DNA of 64,000 nucleotides from assembly GCA_028824125.1 (NCBI GenBank), contig JAPPES010000126.1, positions 27,409 through 91,408 of the forward strand. The letters run 5' to 3'. A program made the position numbers and the translations under genes. The notes beneath the pieces were generated by a model. That model was not told the origin of the DNA and did no database searches. It was given only the letters and a program-made list of their open reading frames with translations. Below, one piece after another: positions 6,950-16,355 of this stretch. The DNA comes from Candidatus Poribacteria bacterium (lineage in GTDB: Bacteria; Poribacteria; WGA-4E; WGA-3G). Position 1 is the stretch's first letter; every line of letters begins with the position of its first letter.

Positions 6950-8698
6950 TTACTCGTAAAGTTCTGTAGCGGTTTCGCCTTTTGCAAAACGGTGTGCAGT
7001 TTGCACCGCCGAATCGTTGCCAGCATTTCTGCGAACATCCGTTGCCCATCGTGCCAACCCAACAATCAGTTGGTTTCTTGCAGGATGTTTCTCACAGTAA
7101 TGCCACTCTCTATCCACAATGTGAATCGTGCTGAGGAGGCTCTCACCGTTATCATCCTTGAGAATACACTGTCCCATCTCAGCCATCAATTTTTCCGCGG
7201 AACATCCAGCATTTAGATATTCACGGGTACGCCGACCAATTTCTTGGATACGAACAGATTCAATCCCATCAATAATTGCGTCGAGTGCCATATCCTCATC
7301 AAGGACTTTAGTAGTTGAAGTCGTTCTCGCCTCTGAAATCGGTTGATGGCGTATATTTAGCCATCGGTTAGCGTAAAATCTCCATCCACAATGGTAGAGT
7401 GCCTTCGCGGCAATTTTGGTGCCACCAAAACGGAGTACCTTTCTGATGTTGGCGGCTAATTCCATCTCTTCTTGTAGATCCCACCAACCGGGACTCATGT
7501 TGACCGGTGTTCTTGCCATCCTATCAGCAGAAGTCATGACCATAGTTGTAGCAATCGCATCAATGGAAGCACCTGCTGTAAGGACTTTCGTTATAGCCTC
7601 AAAAATTGTGTCTATGTCCCCACTGACCAGATCGGCAGATAATTCATCTTCGTCAAAATCAACGTTTGCGTCAGGTGATTTTTCCTGCGGAAGGTCGTTA
7701 AAGATATGATCAATTTCTTCCAATTTTTGGAGCGCTTCACGGAGCCGTTCACCGGGTCTGCCGCGGCCTTGTCCAAGTATCTTTGCGCCGAGGTTACATA
7801 CTAACTCTCCAGTCAACTCCCAACCCCATTTTTCAAGCACTTCAGCCAAATGGCAAAGATCAATGAGATTTCTGGAGTGTGTGAGAAAGAACCATTGGGA
7901 CGCGCAATCAAGAAAGAGCGGGATGAATTTGTCTTCATGCCCTCCTAACTGTCTTGCTGTGATAAGACATTTTTCAATGCCTTCCCATTCTTTATCGGCG
8001 GTGAACACTCTAATCCAGTTTTCAAGTTTTTCCCAGTCAATAGGTGGTGGAAGCGGTTGACGATCAGGACGATCATTGTGTCCACCCGCAGCATGCGTCG
8101 CAGCCATCATCAGCGGAATAAGCCGGTCATCCGTTTCATACATGTGGGCGACCTTAATCCCGTGCATCAGCGTTGCAATGCGACCACCACCGCTACGTGC
8201 GCCTTCCGCTGTCGAAATATGCCGTACCATGTGCTTAACCATTATCTCCAACGTTTCATCTTCTGAAACGCCTTTCGCTAACATAATGGCGATAGCTTTG
8301 GAAAGCGTCCAACTGTCATGCGAAAACAGTCCCTCTTTCAACAAGAGGAAATGCGCATCATCCCGTTTTTTTCCGCCACTGCCGATATCCACATAGATAT
8401 CATCGTTCCTTACGTCAACGGGAAACGTAGCGAGGTCGTCACAACCGCCGGTGAAACATCCGCCGCCTTCCATGTCGTAACTCCAACCGTGCCAGTCACA
8501 CGACAAAACGCCTCTTTTGACATGCCCTCTGATTAGCGGATATCCCATGTGTGGACACTGGTTATCTGTTGCATAAACATTGCCTTCATGCTCAAAGAGG
8601 GCAATACTATGTCCTTCAACTCTGACTGCCCTCGGTTTTCCCTCTGCTATATCACTTCGGGCAGCGACTTTTACGAAATTTCCATTTTCTGATAACAT
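6950..8698 (-). CDS. Rieske [2Fe-2S] domain fused to a large helical domain, copy 1
   Basis: A 582-residue protein when begun at the ATG at 8698, which has AGGAG eight bases upstream; an in-frame ATG at 8716 overlaps that ribosome site and is less likely. Residues about 5-100 form a Rieske domain with cluster ligands C48, H50, C67 and H70 (CPHMGYPL and CDWHGWSYD). The remaining ~480 residues are predicted mostly helical and have no catalytic iron site that I can identify. They seem to contain two related halves (MSKAIAIMLAKGVSEDETLE and IFEAITKVLTAGASIDAIAT). Rieske domains fused to a helical domain of this general look occur in other bacteria, but I know of no assigned function. A second copy lies at 10989-12725. 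Confidence 0.82.
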   Translation of the reverse strand: MLSENGNFVKVAARSDIAEGKPRAVRVEGHSIALFEHEGNVYATDNQCPHMGYPLIRGHVKRGVLSCDWHGWSYDMEGGGCFTGGCDDLATFPVDVRNDDIYVDIGSGGKKRDDAHFLLLKEGLFSHDSWTLSKAIAIMLAKGVSEDETLEIMVKHMVRHISTAEGARSGGGRIATLMHGIKVAHMYETDDRLIPLMMAATHAAGGHNDRPDRQPLPPPIDWEKLENWIRVFTADKEWEGIEKCLITARQLGGHEDKFIPLFLDCASQWFFLTHSRNLIDLCHLAEVLEKWGWELTGELVCNLGAKILGQGRGRPGERLREALQKLEEIDHIFNDLPQEKSPDANVDFDEDELSADLVSGDIDTIFEAITKVLTAGASIDAIATTMVMTSADRMARTPVNMSPGWWDLQEEMELAANIRKVLRFGGTKIAAKALYHCGWRFYANRWLNIRHQPISEARTTSTTKVLDEDMALDAIIDGIESVRIQEIGRRTREYLNAGCSAEKLMAEMGQCILKDDNGESLLSTIHIVDREWHYCEKHPARNQLIVGLARWATDVRRNAGNDSAVQTAHRFAKGETATELYE

Positions 8699-9070
8699 TA
8701 TATATTCTCCTATCATGTCAAAGGTGAGAGGCTATTGCTCTTACCAATGACTAATACGTATCTCATAAATTCAATTGTGAGGTTTCACTCTGTTCTATCC
8801 ATAACTGTCAATTTAAGCACATAATTACCAGGTTTTCTCTTGTAGGAGGGCTTTGTCCGCCCGATTTTCTTCTGTAGGAGCGACCTCCTGGTCGCGACCA
8901 GGAGGTCGCTCCTACAGAATGTAAGAGGCGACAAATGCCAAAAAGCGCATTTGGCGTTGATTTGGCAATGAATTGCGCGACTACAAACACATATATTCTT
9001 AAATTGACAGTGCTGGGTTTCACTTCGTTCTACCCAACCTACATACTGTTAAACTGATGGGCAGTGTATT
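8699..9070. repeat. Gene-free spacer with a perfect 46-bp palindrome and repeat fragments
   Basis: Positions 8872-8917 form a perfect palindrome built from CTGTAGGAGCGACCTCCTGG and its inverse, centred between 8894 and 8895. It is followed by a diverged copy of the GAGGCG..CAATGAATTGCGCG element (about 8920-8990) and GGGTTTCACTTCG..ACCCAACC arms (9012-9048). No gene is supported. A cruciform-forming sequence of this length may also act as a bidirectional terminator. Confidence 0.75.
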
Positions 9071-9631
9071 CTATACTTCTGCAGCACCGATGCTACGCAA
9101 ATACGCAATCGCACCTCTGTTTCCACTTTTTAAGGCAATCCCAAGTGGGGTTTGGTTCTGATAATGGCGTCGATCATTCATATCAGCACCCGCATCAATC
9201 AGGATTTGCAGTGTCTCTGCGTATTCTTGTTCTCGCCCTTCACCACACGAAGAACCGCCAAACGCAGCAGCATGAACTGCATCTAAAGACGTAGGATCCG
9301 CTCCATTTGCAAGAAGTAAGCGTATCGTTGAAGTCTGTGCATTGTTAGCAGCCCAAGAAAGCACAGAACGATACCAGTTTGCATCACTCGCATTAATATC
9401 TGAACCACATTCCAGTAACTTAAGAACAAGCTGATCTTTTCCATCATTGGCAGCGTAATGCAGCGCGGTACTGCCTTTGACAAATGGTTGTCCTTGTTCA
9501 TCCGGACCAGGCCACGCCAATTGTGCAATTTCTGGATGTGCTTCAACGATGGCAATTCCATGAGCTTCCTCTTCTTGCTTATATTTCGTAGCAAGTAATT
9601 TATAGAATGGCGAATTATCATCGTATTGCAT
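9071..9631 (-). CDS. Ankyrin-repeat protein
   Basis: The ATG at 9631 has an AGGAGG site eight bases upstream and gives 186 residues; a frame opening at 9703 would overlap the upstream gene and has no such site. Repeats visible include GSTALHYAANDGKDQLVLKL, VLSWAANNAQTSTIRLLLAN and TPLGIALKSGNRGAIAYLRS. There is no signal peptide. It is preceded by a larger ankyrin gene and followed by palindromic spacer DNA. Confidence 0.86.
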   Translation of the reverse strand: MQYDDNSPFYKLLATKYKQEEEAHGIAIVEAHPEIAQLAWPGPDEQGQPFVKGSTALHYAANDGKDQLVLKLLECGSDINASDANWYRSVLSWAANNAQTSTIRLLLANGADPTSLDAVHAAAFGGSSCGEGREQEYAETLQILIDAGADMNDRRHYQNQTPLGIALKSGNRGAIAYLRSIGAAEV

Positions 9632-9692
9632 CTCAAATCCTCCTAACACTTGATTAGTCAAAACACCGGATACAGCATTTAGCAGATGTCGG

Positions 9693-10982
9693 TCATTTAC
9701 CACTTTTCGCCCCTAATTTTGTTAGAAAATTGGCAACCGATTTCCGCTTTGCTTTCTTAGCATAATCAAGCGGCGTCTTTCCAGCATCATCGTGTGCATT
9801 GAGATCAGCACCATGCTCAATCAGCAGCTCGGCTTGGTTTTTGCCAACACCCTTCTGTGCAATGAAGTGTAACGGCGTTTGCCCTTTGTCATCGGTTACA
9901 TTCGGGTTAGCACCGTTTGCCAATAAACAGGCGACACCGTTTGTCAAACCGCGTTGTGCAACCCAATGTAATGGTGTCCACATGCCACGCCGATGCTTTT
10001 GAAGCGCGTTGATATCCAGACCCTTGGCAAGAAACCCTTTCAACAATGTATCAAACCGCTTCGGTCCCTGTCCAACCAGCACATACCAATCTCGCAGGTT
10101 TATCTCATAACCTAAATCAATAAGCAGCTCAACGATTTCTGGTTGATCTGATTGAAGTGCGATTTCAAGCAGCGGCATAGTCGGTCCGACCTGATAAGCA
10201 TAGACATGTCCACCAGGAACGACCTGTGGATGGTCGCCGCTAACCTTTGGCGGTTTAGACGAGGGGATAATATATCCTTCACGTGCTTTCATATTAATTC
10301 GAAGCGTGAGAAGTTCAGGATTCTTTTGAAATTCTGCCCTTGCCTGTTCAACGTACCCCTTTGCACAATAGAGGACAACATCCGTTTCAGCACCTTGGTC
10401 AAGTAGGTATTTACATACTTCAGGTCGTCTCCGTATTGTCCATTGCGCTGCAGTTCCCCAATGATCGCGGTCGCGAAGATTTATGTCCGCGCCGTTCTTG
10501 AGGAGCAGTTCAGCAATTCGAGGTGTCGCTGAGAAATGAAGTGGAGACATGCCATCGCATCCTGGTGCGTTAACAACATCGGGATTTTCATGAATCAACG
10601 CCTCAAGCGTTTCAAACATATCCAAACCTGCAGCTGAATGTGCGTCAATCGTAGCACCGCGTCCAATTAGATACTCAGCCATTTTCGGGCTGTATCCGAG
10701 CATTGACCCTGCTGCGTGCTGCAGTGCTGTCGTTCCGCCTGCCCACCATGAACTCTTAGCGTTGATGTCTGCTCCGGCATCAAGCAGCACCTCTACAAGC
10801 GGACGATCAACCATTGAAGCGGCAAACACAACTGCAGGAGCGTCAAATTCGAACCAAGGTTCATCAATGAACTCAAGAAGTTCCTTGTTATCTGCTAACA
10901 AGGATTTGACTCGGTTCTCGTCCCTTATATTTACTGCTTCAATATATTCTGCACGTGGCAAGTGCAAACCATTTTGAGCCAT
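9693..10982 (-). CDS. Large ankyrin-repeat protein
   Basis: A 429-residue cytoplasmic protein with around ten ankyrin repeats, from PAVVFAASMVDRPLVEVLLD near residue 50 to TPLDYAKKAKRKSVANFLTK at the end. A non-canonical insertion lies near residues 225-265 (KPPKVSGDHPQVVPGGHVYA) inside the array. AGGAG lies ten bases before the ATG, immediately after the stop of the upstream Rieske gene six bases away, so the two are probably one transcript. Confidence 0.88.
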   Translation of the reverse strand: MAQNGLHLPRAEYIEAVNIRDENRVKSLLADNKELLEFIDEPWFEFDAPAVVFAASMVDRPLVEVLLDAGADINAKSSWWAGGTTALQHAAGSMLGYSPKMAEYLIGRGATIDAHSAAGLDMFETLEALIHENPDVVNAPGCDGMSPLHFSATPRIAELLLKNGADINLRDRDHWGTAAQWTIRRRPEVCKYLLDQGAETDVVLYCAKGYVEQARAEFQKNPELLTLRINMKAREGYIIPSSKPPKVSGDHPQVVPGGHVYAYQVGPTMPLLEIALQSDQPEIVELLIDLGYEINLRDWYVLVGQGPKRFDTLLKGFLAKGLDINALQKHRRGMWTPLHWVAQRGLTNGVACLLANGANPNVTDDKGQTPLHFIAQKGVGKNQAELLIEHGADLNAHDDAGKTPLDYAKKAKRKSVANFLTKLGAKSGK

Positions 10983-10988
10983 TAGAGA

Positions 10989-12725
10989 TTACTCCTCAAA
11001 GACCTCAATTGTAGTTCTGCCTTCAGCAAAATTCATCGCTGTGGTAGCTGCGGATTTGTTATCCGTGTTGGATCGGATGTCTGTGACGTAGCGCGCTAAT
11101 CCGACCAGCAGTTGAGGTTGCGCGGGATGTCCTTCGGCGTGCTTCCATTCATCAAATACTGTGCGCAATGTCGGGAGAACTTCACTTCCAGTATCGTCCC
11201 AAAGCACTGAATGTCCGATTGCTTCAATCAGTTTTTCGCCAGAATAACCAGCATTTAGATAGCCAAGTACTTGTGGTCCCACATCTTGCACGTTGAGTGA
11301 CTCAATCGTTCCGATAATGTGCTTGATTCCCTCTGCCTCACTTGCGACATCAAGTTTTTCTTCACTCAACGGTTCACTAAGGAGGCGTGTGGGGATATTT
11401 ATCCATCGGTCTGCGAAGATTTGCCACGCAACATGGAAAAGCCCTTTCGCTGCGACAAGGCTTCCACCAACCTGTTGTGCACTTCTTAAAGACGCTGCAA
11501 GGTTGAGTTCCATTGTTAAGTTCCACCAACCCGCATCTACATTCACAGGTGTGTTCGCCATCCTGTCTGCTGCGAGCAGAACAAGTGATGTGATAACCCT
11601 ATCTAACATGACACCATCAACTATCACTGCCTGAACTTCCTCAAAAGAACGTTGGAGATTGACACTGGTAAGTGCTTCAACAAAGGCATCTTCGTCAAAT
11701 TTATTGGTTCGCTCTAAGGCTGCAGCTTCAATTATAGGCATCATCTCTTTCATGAGATTGATCGCGTCTCTGCGATACCGTTCTGGATCCGAGGGATGAT
11801 GTCCAACGAGGTCTGCACTAAGATAGAAGAACAGGTCCGCAGTGCGGTCCCATCCAAATTCGTCAACGACTTCAGAAAGATAACTGACATAAAGCGGGAT
11901 CTGCGGATTATCAATAAAATTAGGTTCTACAGCACATTCAAAAAGCAGTGGACGTAATTTATCCGCATCGCCTTTATGGTATGCTGTAAACAAGCATCGC
12001 TCAATACGACCAGATTGCCCCTCATAAGAGAAGATACGGACCCATCGTTCTATCTTTTCCCAACTGACCGGTTCAGGCAGCGGTACAACTTCAAGGCGTT
12101 GCCGTGCTTCTCCTGCAGCAGAACATGCAGCGGTAGTGACAGCGATGAGTCTATCCTCACCCTCATACCGACTTCCAACTCTGAGACCATTGATGAGTCT
12201 TGAGACATCTTCCCCACCTTCTGACCCGTGAGCACTGGGAATGTGTCGGGCGACGTGTTCCAGAATCGCTCCCATGACCTCTTCTTCTGGTACACCGCCT
12301 TTAAGTAACAGAGCAATTGCTTTGGACATTGTCCAACGGTCTTCGCTTAAAAGACCTTCTCGGAGCAGTTGCTTATGTTCTTCTGCGCGGCGGTAAGTCA
12401 TATCTCCCGGTTCAATCCAAATTTCATCGCCTCGGATTTCAACTGGAAAAACCTTCAAATCATCACATTCGACATGGAAACAGCCACCACCCTCTAAATC
12501 AAAACTGCGGCGGTGCCAATCGCATGTCAAAATGCCATTTCGGATTGTGCCTCGCGTTAACGGGTATCCCATGTGCGGACACTGATTATCGGTCGCGTAA
12601 ATTTTGCCATCAACATTAAAGAGGGCAATACTACGCCCCTCTCCCATTTTAATTGCCTTCGGTTGTCCCTCAGGCACTTCGTTTAACTCAGCTACTTTCA
12701 CCCAATCGGGTGCTCTGTTTTCCAT
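10989..12725 (-). CDS. Rieske [2Fe-2S] domain fused to a large helical domain, copy 2
   Basis: A 578-residue paralogue of the gene at 6950-8698. Cluster ligands are C49, H51, C68 and H71 (CPHMGYPLTRG, CDWHRRSFD). The helical part starts near residue 95 and again shows two related halves (MSKAIALLLKGGVPEEEVMG; VIVDGVMLDRVITSLVLLAA). AAGGA lies 9-14 bases before the ATG. The conserved pairing of a Rieske gene with one or two ankyrin genes suggests one duplicated locus. Electron-transfer partners are not visible nearby. Confidence 0.82.
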   Translation of the reverse strand: MENRAPDWVKVAELNEVPEGQPKAIKMGEGRSIALFNVDGKIYATDNQCPHMGYPLTRGTIRNGILTCDWHRRSFDLEGGGCFHVECDDLKVFPVEIRGDEIWIEPGDMTYRRAEEHKQLLREGLLSEDRWTMSKAIALLLKGGVPEEEVMGAILEHVARHIPSAHGSEGGEDVSRLINGLRVGSRYEGEDRLIAVTTAACSAAGEARQRLEVVPLPEPVSWEKIERWVRIFSYEGQSGRIERCLFTAYHKGDADKLRPLLFECAVEPNFIDNPQIPLYVSYLSEVVDEFGWDRTADLFFYLSADLVGHHPSDPERYRRDAINLMKEMMPIIEAAALERTNKFDEDAFVEALTSVNLQRSFEEVQAVIVDGVMLDRVITSLVLLAADRMANTPVNVDAGWWNLTMELNLAASLRSAQQVGGSLVAAKGLFHVAWQIFADRWINIPTRLLSEPLSEEKLDVASEAEGIKHIIGTIESLNVQDVGPQVLGYLNAGYSGEKLIEAIGHSVLWDDTGSEVLPTLRTVFDEWKHAEGHPAQPQLLVGLARYVTDIRSNTDNKSAATTAMNFAEGRTTIEVFEE

Positions 12726-12765
12726 AGTAAATATTCCTTTTTCTCATTATTTACCGTTTAAAACA

Positions 12766-12791
12766 CATTAACATCACCTAAAATGTTAATG
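12766..12791. promoter_or_regulatory. Operator-like inverted repeat upstream of Rieske copy 2
   Basis: CATTAACAT and ATGTTAATG form a perfect 9-bp inverted repeat separated by 8 bases, about 40 bases upstream of the Rieske gene start. Further upstream AACGTTAC occurs twice 18 bases apart (about 12831-12857). The AT-rich spacer 12726-12895 is the only plausible promoter region for the minus-strand series that follows. Function as an operator is an inference from symmetry and position. Confidence 0.4.
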
Positions 12792-12895
12792 ATAACCTAT
12801 ACAACTATAAAACATTAGTGCTATAATATATTAACGTTACAATAACCTGAAACGTTACAAAAAATTTTTCGCTATGTTGAAGTTTGTATCACCTT

Positions 12896-14134
12896 TTATT
12901 TTAGCGTAAACTGGATCGTATTAAAACGTTGTGCTACTCGCGCAACTTTAGGTTTGACTGTATCCGGCGATTGCCCAGAAAGCGCATCAATGATGCAATC
13001 TGCAATATCCGATGCATCTTCCGGTGTCATTCCCCATCGAGTTACCTCTTGCACACCAAATCGCAAGCCAGAGGTGCCAACTTCAGGTGATAGTCCTGCA
13101 GCCCCCGCAATAATGTGGCATGCTTCCAATTGATTTGCTAATTTACCACCTTCACCGAAAGCGTCTACAATTGGTATTAATGTATGCGACTCTGTAAATC
13201 CGAGTTCTGCACCGAGCATTGGAACATCACGATCTGTCAACGCCTGTCCCAAACCCTTCGCGTTAGCGATAATTGCATCTGCATGTTCTGCACCACAGGC
13301 CATCCATTCTATAAACGTCCCTGCTAATGCTGGCAAGCGACTCAAGTGGTGATTACTCATCAGCAACGGGTACAGCGTTTTCCCAATTCGTTCTGCAATA
13401 GATTCATCGTTGGTTAGAATCATGCCACCCTGCGGGCCTGCAAGGGTTTTATGTGTGCTGGAGATGATAACATCCGCTCCCTCTGCAAATGGCGATTGAA
13501 ACCTGCCACCCGCTATGAGTCCAATAACGTGTGCAGCGTCATAAATGAGATATGAGTCTGGATTTGCTTGACGCATCGCGTTTTTCAGTTCTGCAACAGG
13601 TTGTGGAAAGAGAAACACACCTGAACCGATATTTACAATTTTCGGTTTGTGTTGCTCAATCAGTTCAAGTGTTGCAGGAAGATCAATGTTTGATCGGTGT
13701 CCATCCCACGGAATTGGAATTGACTGCAGTTCAACCTTTAACGGTGACGAAGCAAGTTTATTGGCATAACGATGACCGTTATGCACTTCTAATGCTATAT
13801 CCCCCGGTTCTGCGAGCGCGAATGTCGTGGCAATTCCCGCGATGTTTCCAGAAAGTGGACGGAAATCAACAAATTTCGCATTGAACAGTTCTTTTGCCAA
13901 TTCCTGCGTCCATGCTTCTATTTCAGCGATATAGCGGTTGCCTTTGTAGTTCCGCTGATAAAGATCAATTCCAGAATAATTTCCGTATCGCCGCGCCAGC
14001 TTCTCGTCAAAAAGTTCTTCTACTAAAGGTGATGGCGTATTTTCCGAAGCAATGAGATTTAAGCAGGTTTCGCGATATTCATGATGTTTATTGAGAAGTG
14101 AGGTCAGTTTTTCAATTTTTTCATTCGGGTTCAT
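12896..14134 (-). CDS. glyA: Serine hydroxymethyltransferase-family PLP enzyme
   Basis: A 412-residue fold-type I PLP enzyme. The pyridoxal-binding Lys is K229 in STHKTLAGPQGG and the cofactor-clamping Asp-Ala-Ala-His is at 199-202 (YDAAHVIGLIAGG). NLIASENTPSP and YGNYSGIDLYQRNYKGNRY match the SHMT folate and substrate regions. The length is typical of SHMT. It differs from housekeeping GlyA in several motif details (ASENTPSP rather than ASENYxSP), so it may be a paralogue acting on another amino acid or aldehyde. GGGGATG precedes the ATG. The next recognised gene is a membrane protein about 250 bases upstream. Confidence 0.82.
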   Translation of the reverse strand: MNPNEKIEKLTSLLNKHHEYRETCLNLIASENTPSPLVEELFDEKLARRYGNYSGIDLYQRNYKGNRYIAEIEAWTQELAKELFNAKFVDFRPLSGNIAGIATTFALAEPGDIALEVHNGHRYANKLASSPLKVELQSIPIPWDGHRSNIDLPATLELIEQHKPKIVNIGSGVFLFPQPVAELKNAMRQANPDSYLIYDAAHVIGLIAGGRFQSPFAEGADVIISSTHKTLAGPQGGMILTNDESIAERIGKTLYPLLMSNHHLSRLPALAGTFIEWMACGAEHADAIIANAKGLGQALTDRDVPMLGAELGFTESHTLIPIVDAFGEGGKLANQLEACHIIAGAAGLSPEVGTSGLRFGVQEVTRWGMTPEDASDIADCIIDALSGQSPDTVKPKVARVAQRFNTIQFTLK

Positions 14135-14387
14135 TCAGAAGCATCCCCACAGGAAAGAATTTTGTATAAAGGTTTTCAGTTTGTTTTAGGTAAGGTGTAG
14201 TGTAAGCACTATTCGGGAGATATTTATGTATGTGTTAAGTAGATGTTTCAGTGAACCCGCGTTTTTTTCCAAAATATATAACGATAACAAAAAATTAAAG
14301 TTTCTTAATTTCTGAAATCGGAAACGCAGAGAATTCGTTAAATATCCCACGCCCATAAGGAGTCTCAAGGTTTCATATATTCATTGT

Positions 14388-16355
14388 TTAAAACAAGAAC
14401 CGATACATAGGCGTATTCAGCGTAATCCCGATAAGACTCCACACACCGCCAACAATAAACTCCCCCAGAATCAAACCGAGGAAAAACGGAATAAGTTTAC
14501 GGTGCAGATTCATCCCACCTTGCTTCAGAATAATCCATTTGATAACAGAACTGACAAAGATTGAAAACCAAAACACGTTCATTGACCAACTGCTTGAAAT
14601 AGCAAACCCCGCGGGATGAAAGGGCCACCAAAACAACTGTATCCGCATCATCATCAAGAACCCAGTAATTAGAAATCCGACACACATCGCGATACTCGCT
14701 GGGATGTCTGGTGCTCTGGGTGAAGTGAGCCAACTTTGAAGGCGGTTGAACGGTCTCCCCGCAAACCAATCGCGCGCCCCTTCAATGTATGAAATATGAT
14801 AAAATGCCCAAAATGATCCAAATGTACCAACAACAATTGCCACACACATTGCGATAAGGAGTCTACGATTGGAAATTCGTGTGCGTTCAGCAAGTTTAAA
14901 GCCTTCCAAGATATGTGGCATCGGATGCCCACGATAGGCACGGTTGAAGGAAAAAAGATAGGCAAGCATGGTTAGGTTTCGCGGTCCGAGCAGGCGCGTT
15001 CCAAAGATGCGGGGCATCATCTCATCCGGCCCAATAAAATGCAAATCGTGTACGGGTGAACCGAGTTCTGCACGCATACGAGTCACTGCGGTGGAAATAG
15101 CGTAGTAAATGCCGAAGAAAACCGCAATTGCCCACACCGACATCCCCGCAGCGTTACAAAAGATAGCGATAAACATTAGGCTACCGATGAGACAAAGGAC
15201 CATACCGAGATAGGACATCGGTTCATCAGAATCATTGCCTTCCCGCGGCTTAAAAATTTTGCGTGCTACTTGTGCAAGGTGTTTTCGCGTGGCGATTATC
15301 GCAATAACAAACAAACCAATATACGCCCCAAACGATTGCTCATCGGTGAATGGGAAGTTCGGCATCCCTCTGATCCCTAAAGCATCTCCGAAAATCCGTT
15401 CTGCCTTCCAAAACAGATAAAAGAACCAACAAGAAAACGACAGGTCCAGTGGAATAAAAAACGCCATCCCTACAGCAAACGGAAACACAGCAACAGGAGT
15501 CCATCCAATCGCGCTCCACGGTTTCTGAGTAAAAAATGGACGTAAATCATAGAGGCGACCACCGAGACTCGGCACAGTCGGAAAGAGATAGTGTAATCCG
15601 TTGAGAATATCAATCGCACCTGCAATCCCGAAGCCAAGCCACATCATCCTGTTTGTCAGCAGGTTTGTTTTGCCGACGTTTGTCAATTCAAGCGGGAGTT
15701 GAATAATCGGATAACTCAGTTTTTCGTGTTCTGTCCACTGCTTGCGAACGAGGGTATTGATAAAAACCATGACGAACACAAGCGCGCACAAAAAACCACC
15801 CCAAGTGAGGGTGGTGGTCATCCATCCTTCAAGGATTTCCCAACGGTATAAACTGGTTTCGCCTCGGTAATACTCCGTTAAAAATGTCCTATCTTTGACT
15901 GCTATCCAATCAGGAATATAACGGTGAAATAGATGTGCCCAGTCGTTTTCGGGAGTAGCATACCAAAAAGCATAGGGAATCATCGGGATTAAGACGCGGA
16001 GAACATCGTGCCCTGCCAAGGAAGAGGCAATCGCGAGCATGACATAGATAGTCAATAGTTCGCCTTGTTGAAAAGCGACTCGCGGCAAAACCCGTATCAA
16101 TGCCAAATTTGCACCTGTCAAAACAAAGATGCAAAAAATGACATTGAAATAGAGTGAAATTGTGGTTGGGTACCCTTGTCCAGCCGAATCTAAAATCCAA
16201 TAGACGTTGGGAATAGTGAGGCCGGTGCCAATTAAAATAGCACGCCACGTGGCACCGAAGTGTCGTTTTGTGTTGTTAGTGAACGATGCGTCCTTTCTTG
16301 AGCGTTTCCTGAGTGCTGTGAAGTTGTAGGTCTCAAAATTGATTTTGAATAACAA
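14388..16355 (-). CDS. Large polytopic membrane protein, DUF6785/6784-like
   Basis: A protein of up to 655 residues with about 12 or more hydrophobic helices, for example LYFNVIFCIFVLTGANLALI, FLCALVFVMVFINTLV, AVFPFAVGMAFFIPLDLSF and MSVWAIAVFFGIYYAISTAV. The signature-like segments TEHEKLSYPIIQLPLELT and LGSPVHDLHFIGPDEMMPRI recall an uncharacterised membrane family (DUF6785/DUF6784 by recollection) common in Planctomycetes-like and Poribacteria genomes and loosely like oligopeptide transporters. The start is uncertain: the frame opens with TTG and no good ribosome site, and the first ~30 polar residues may not be translated. Downstream spacer 14135-14387 holds no gene that I can support. 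Confidence 0.75.
   Translation of the reverse strand: MLFKINFETYNFTALRKRSRKDASFTNNTKRHFGATWRAILIGTGLTIPNVYWILDSAGQGYPTTISLYFNVIFCIFVLTGANLALIRVLPRVAFQQGELLTIYVMLAIASSLAGHDVLRVLIPMIPYAFWYATPENDWAHLFHRYIPDWIAVKDRTFLTEYYRGETSLYRWEILEGWMTTTLTWGGFLCALVFVMVFINTLVRKQWTEHEKLSYPIIQLPLELTNVGKTNLLTNRMMWLGFGIAGAIDILNGLHYLFPTVPSLGGRLYDLRPFFTQKPWSAIGWTPVAVFPFAVGMAFFIPLDLSFSCWFFYLFWKAERIFGDALGIRGMPNFPFTDEQSFGAYIGLFVIAIIATRKHLAQVARKIFKPREGNDSDEPMSYLGMVLCLIGSLMFIAIFCNAAGMSVWAIAVFFGIYYAISTAVTRMRAELGSPVHDLHFIGPDEMMPRIFGTRLLGPRNLTMLAYLFSFNRAYRGHPMPHILEGFKLAERTRISNRRLLIAMCVAIVVGTFGSFWAFYHISYIEGARDWFAGRPFNRLQSWLTSPRAPDIPASIAMCVGFLITGFLMMMRIQLFWWPFHPAGFAISSSWSMNVFWFSIFVSSVIKWIILKQGGMNLHRKLIPFFLGLILGEFIVGGVWSLIGITLNTPMYRFLF

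Noticed and set aside
6950..7065. Upstream extension of the WD40 gene to 7065
   Set aside because: Would overlap the Rieske gene by 116 bases and bury a clear signal peptide that starts at 6891.
14186..14368. 60-codon minus-strand frame between glyA and the membrane gene
   Set aside because: No ribosome site or recognisable pattern, and the composition is that of AT-rich spacer.
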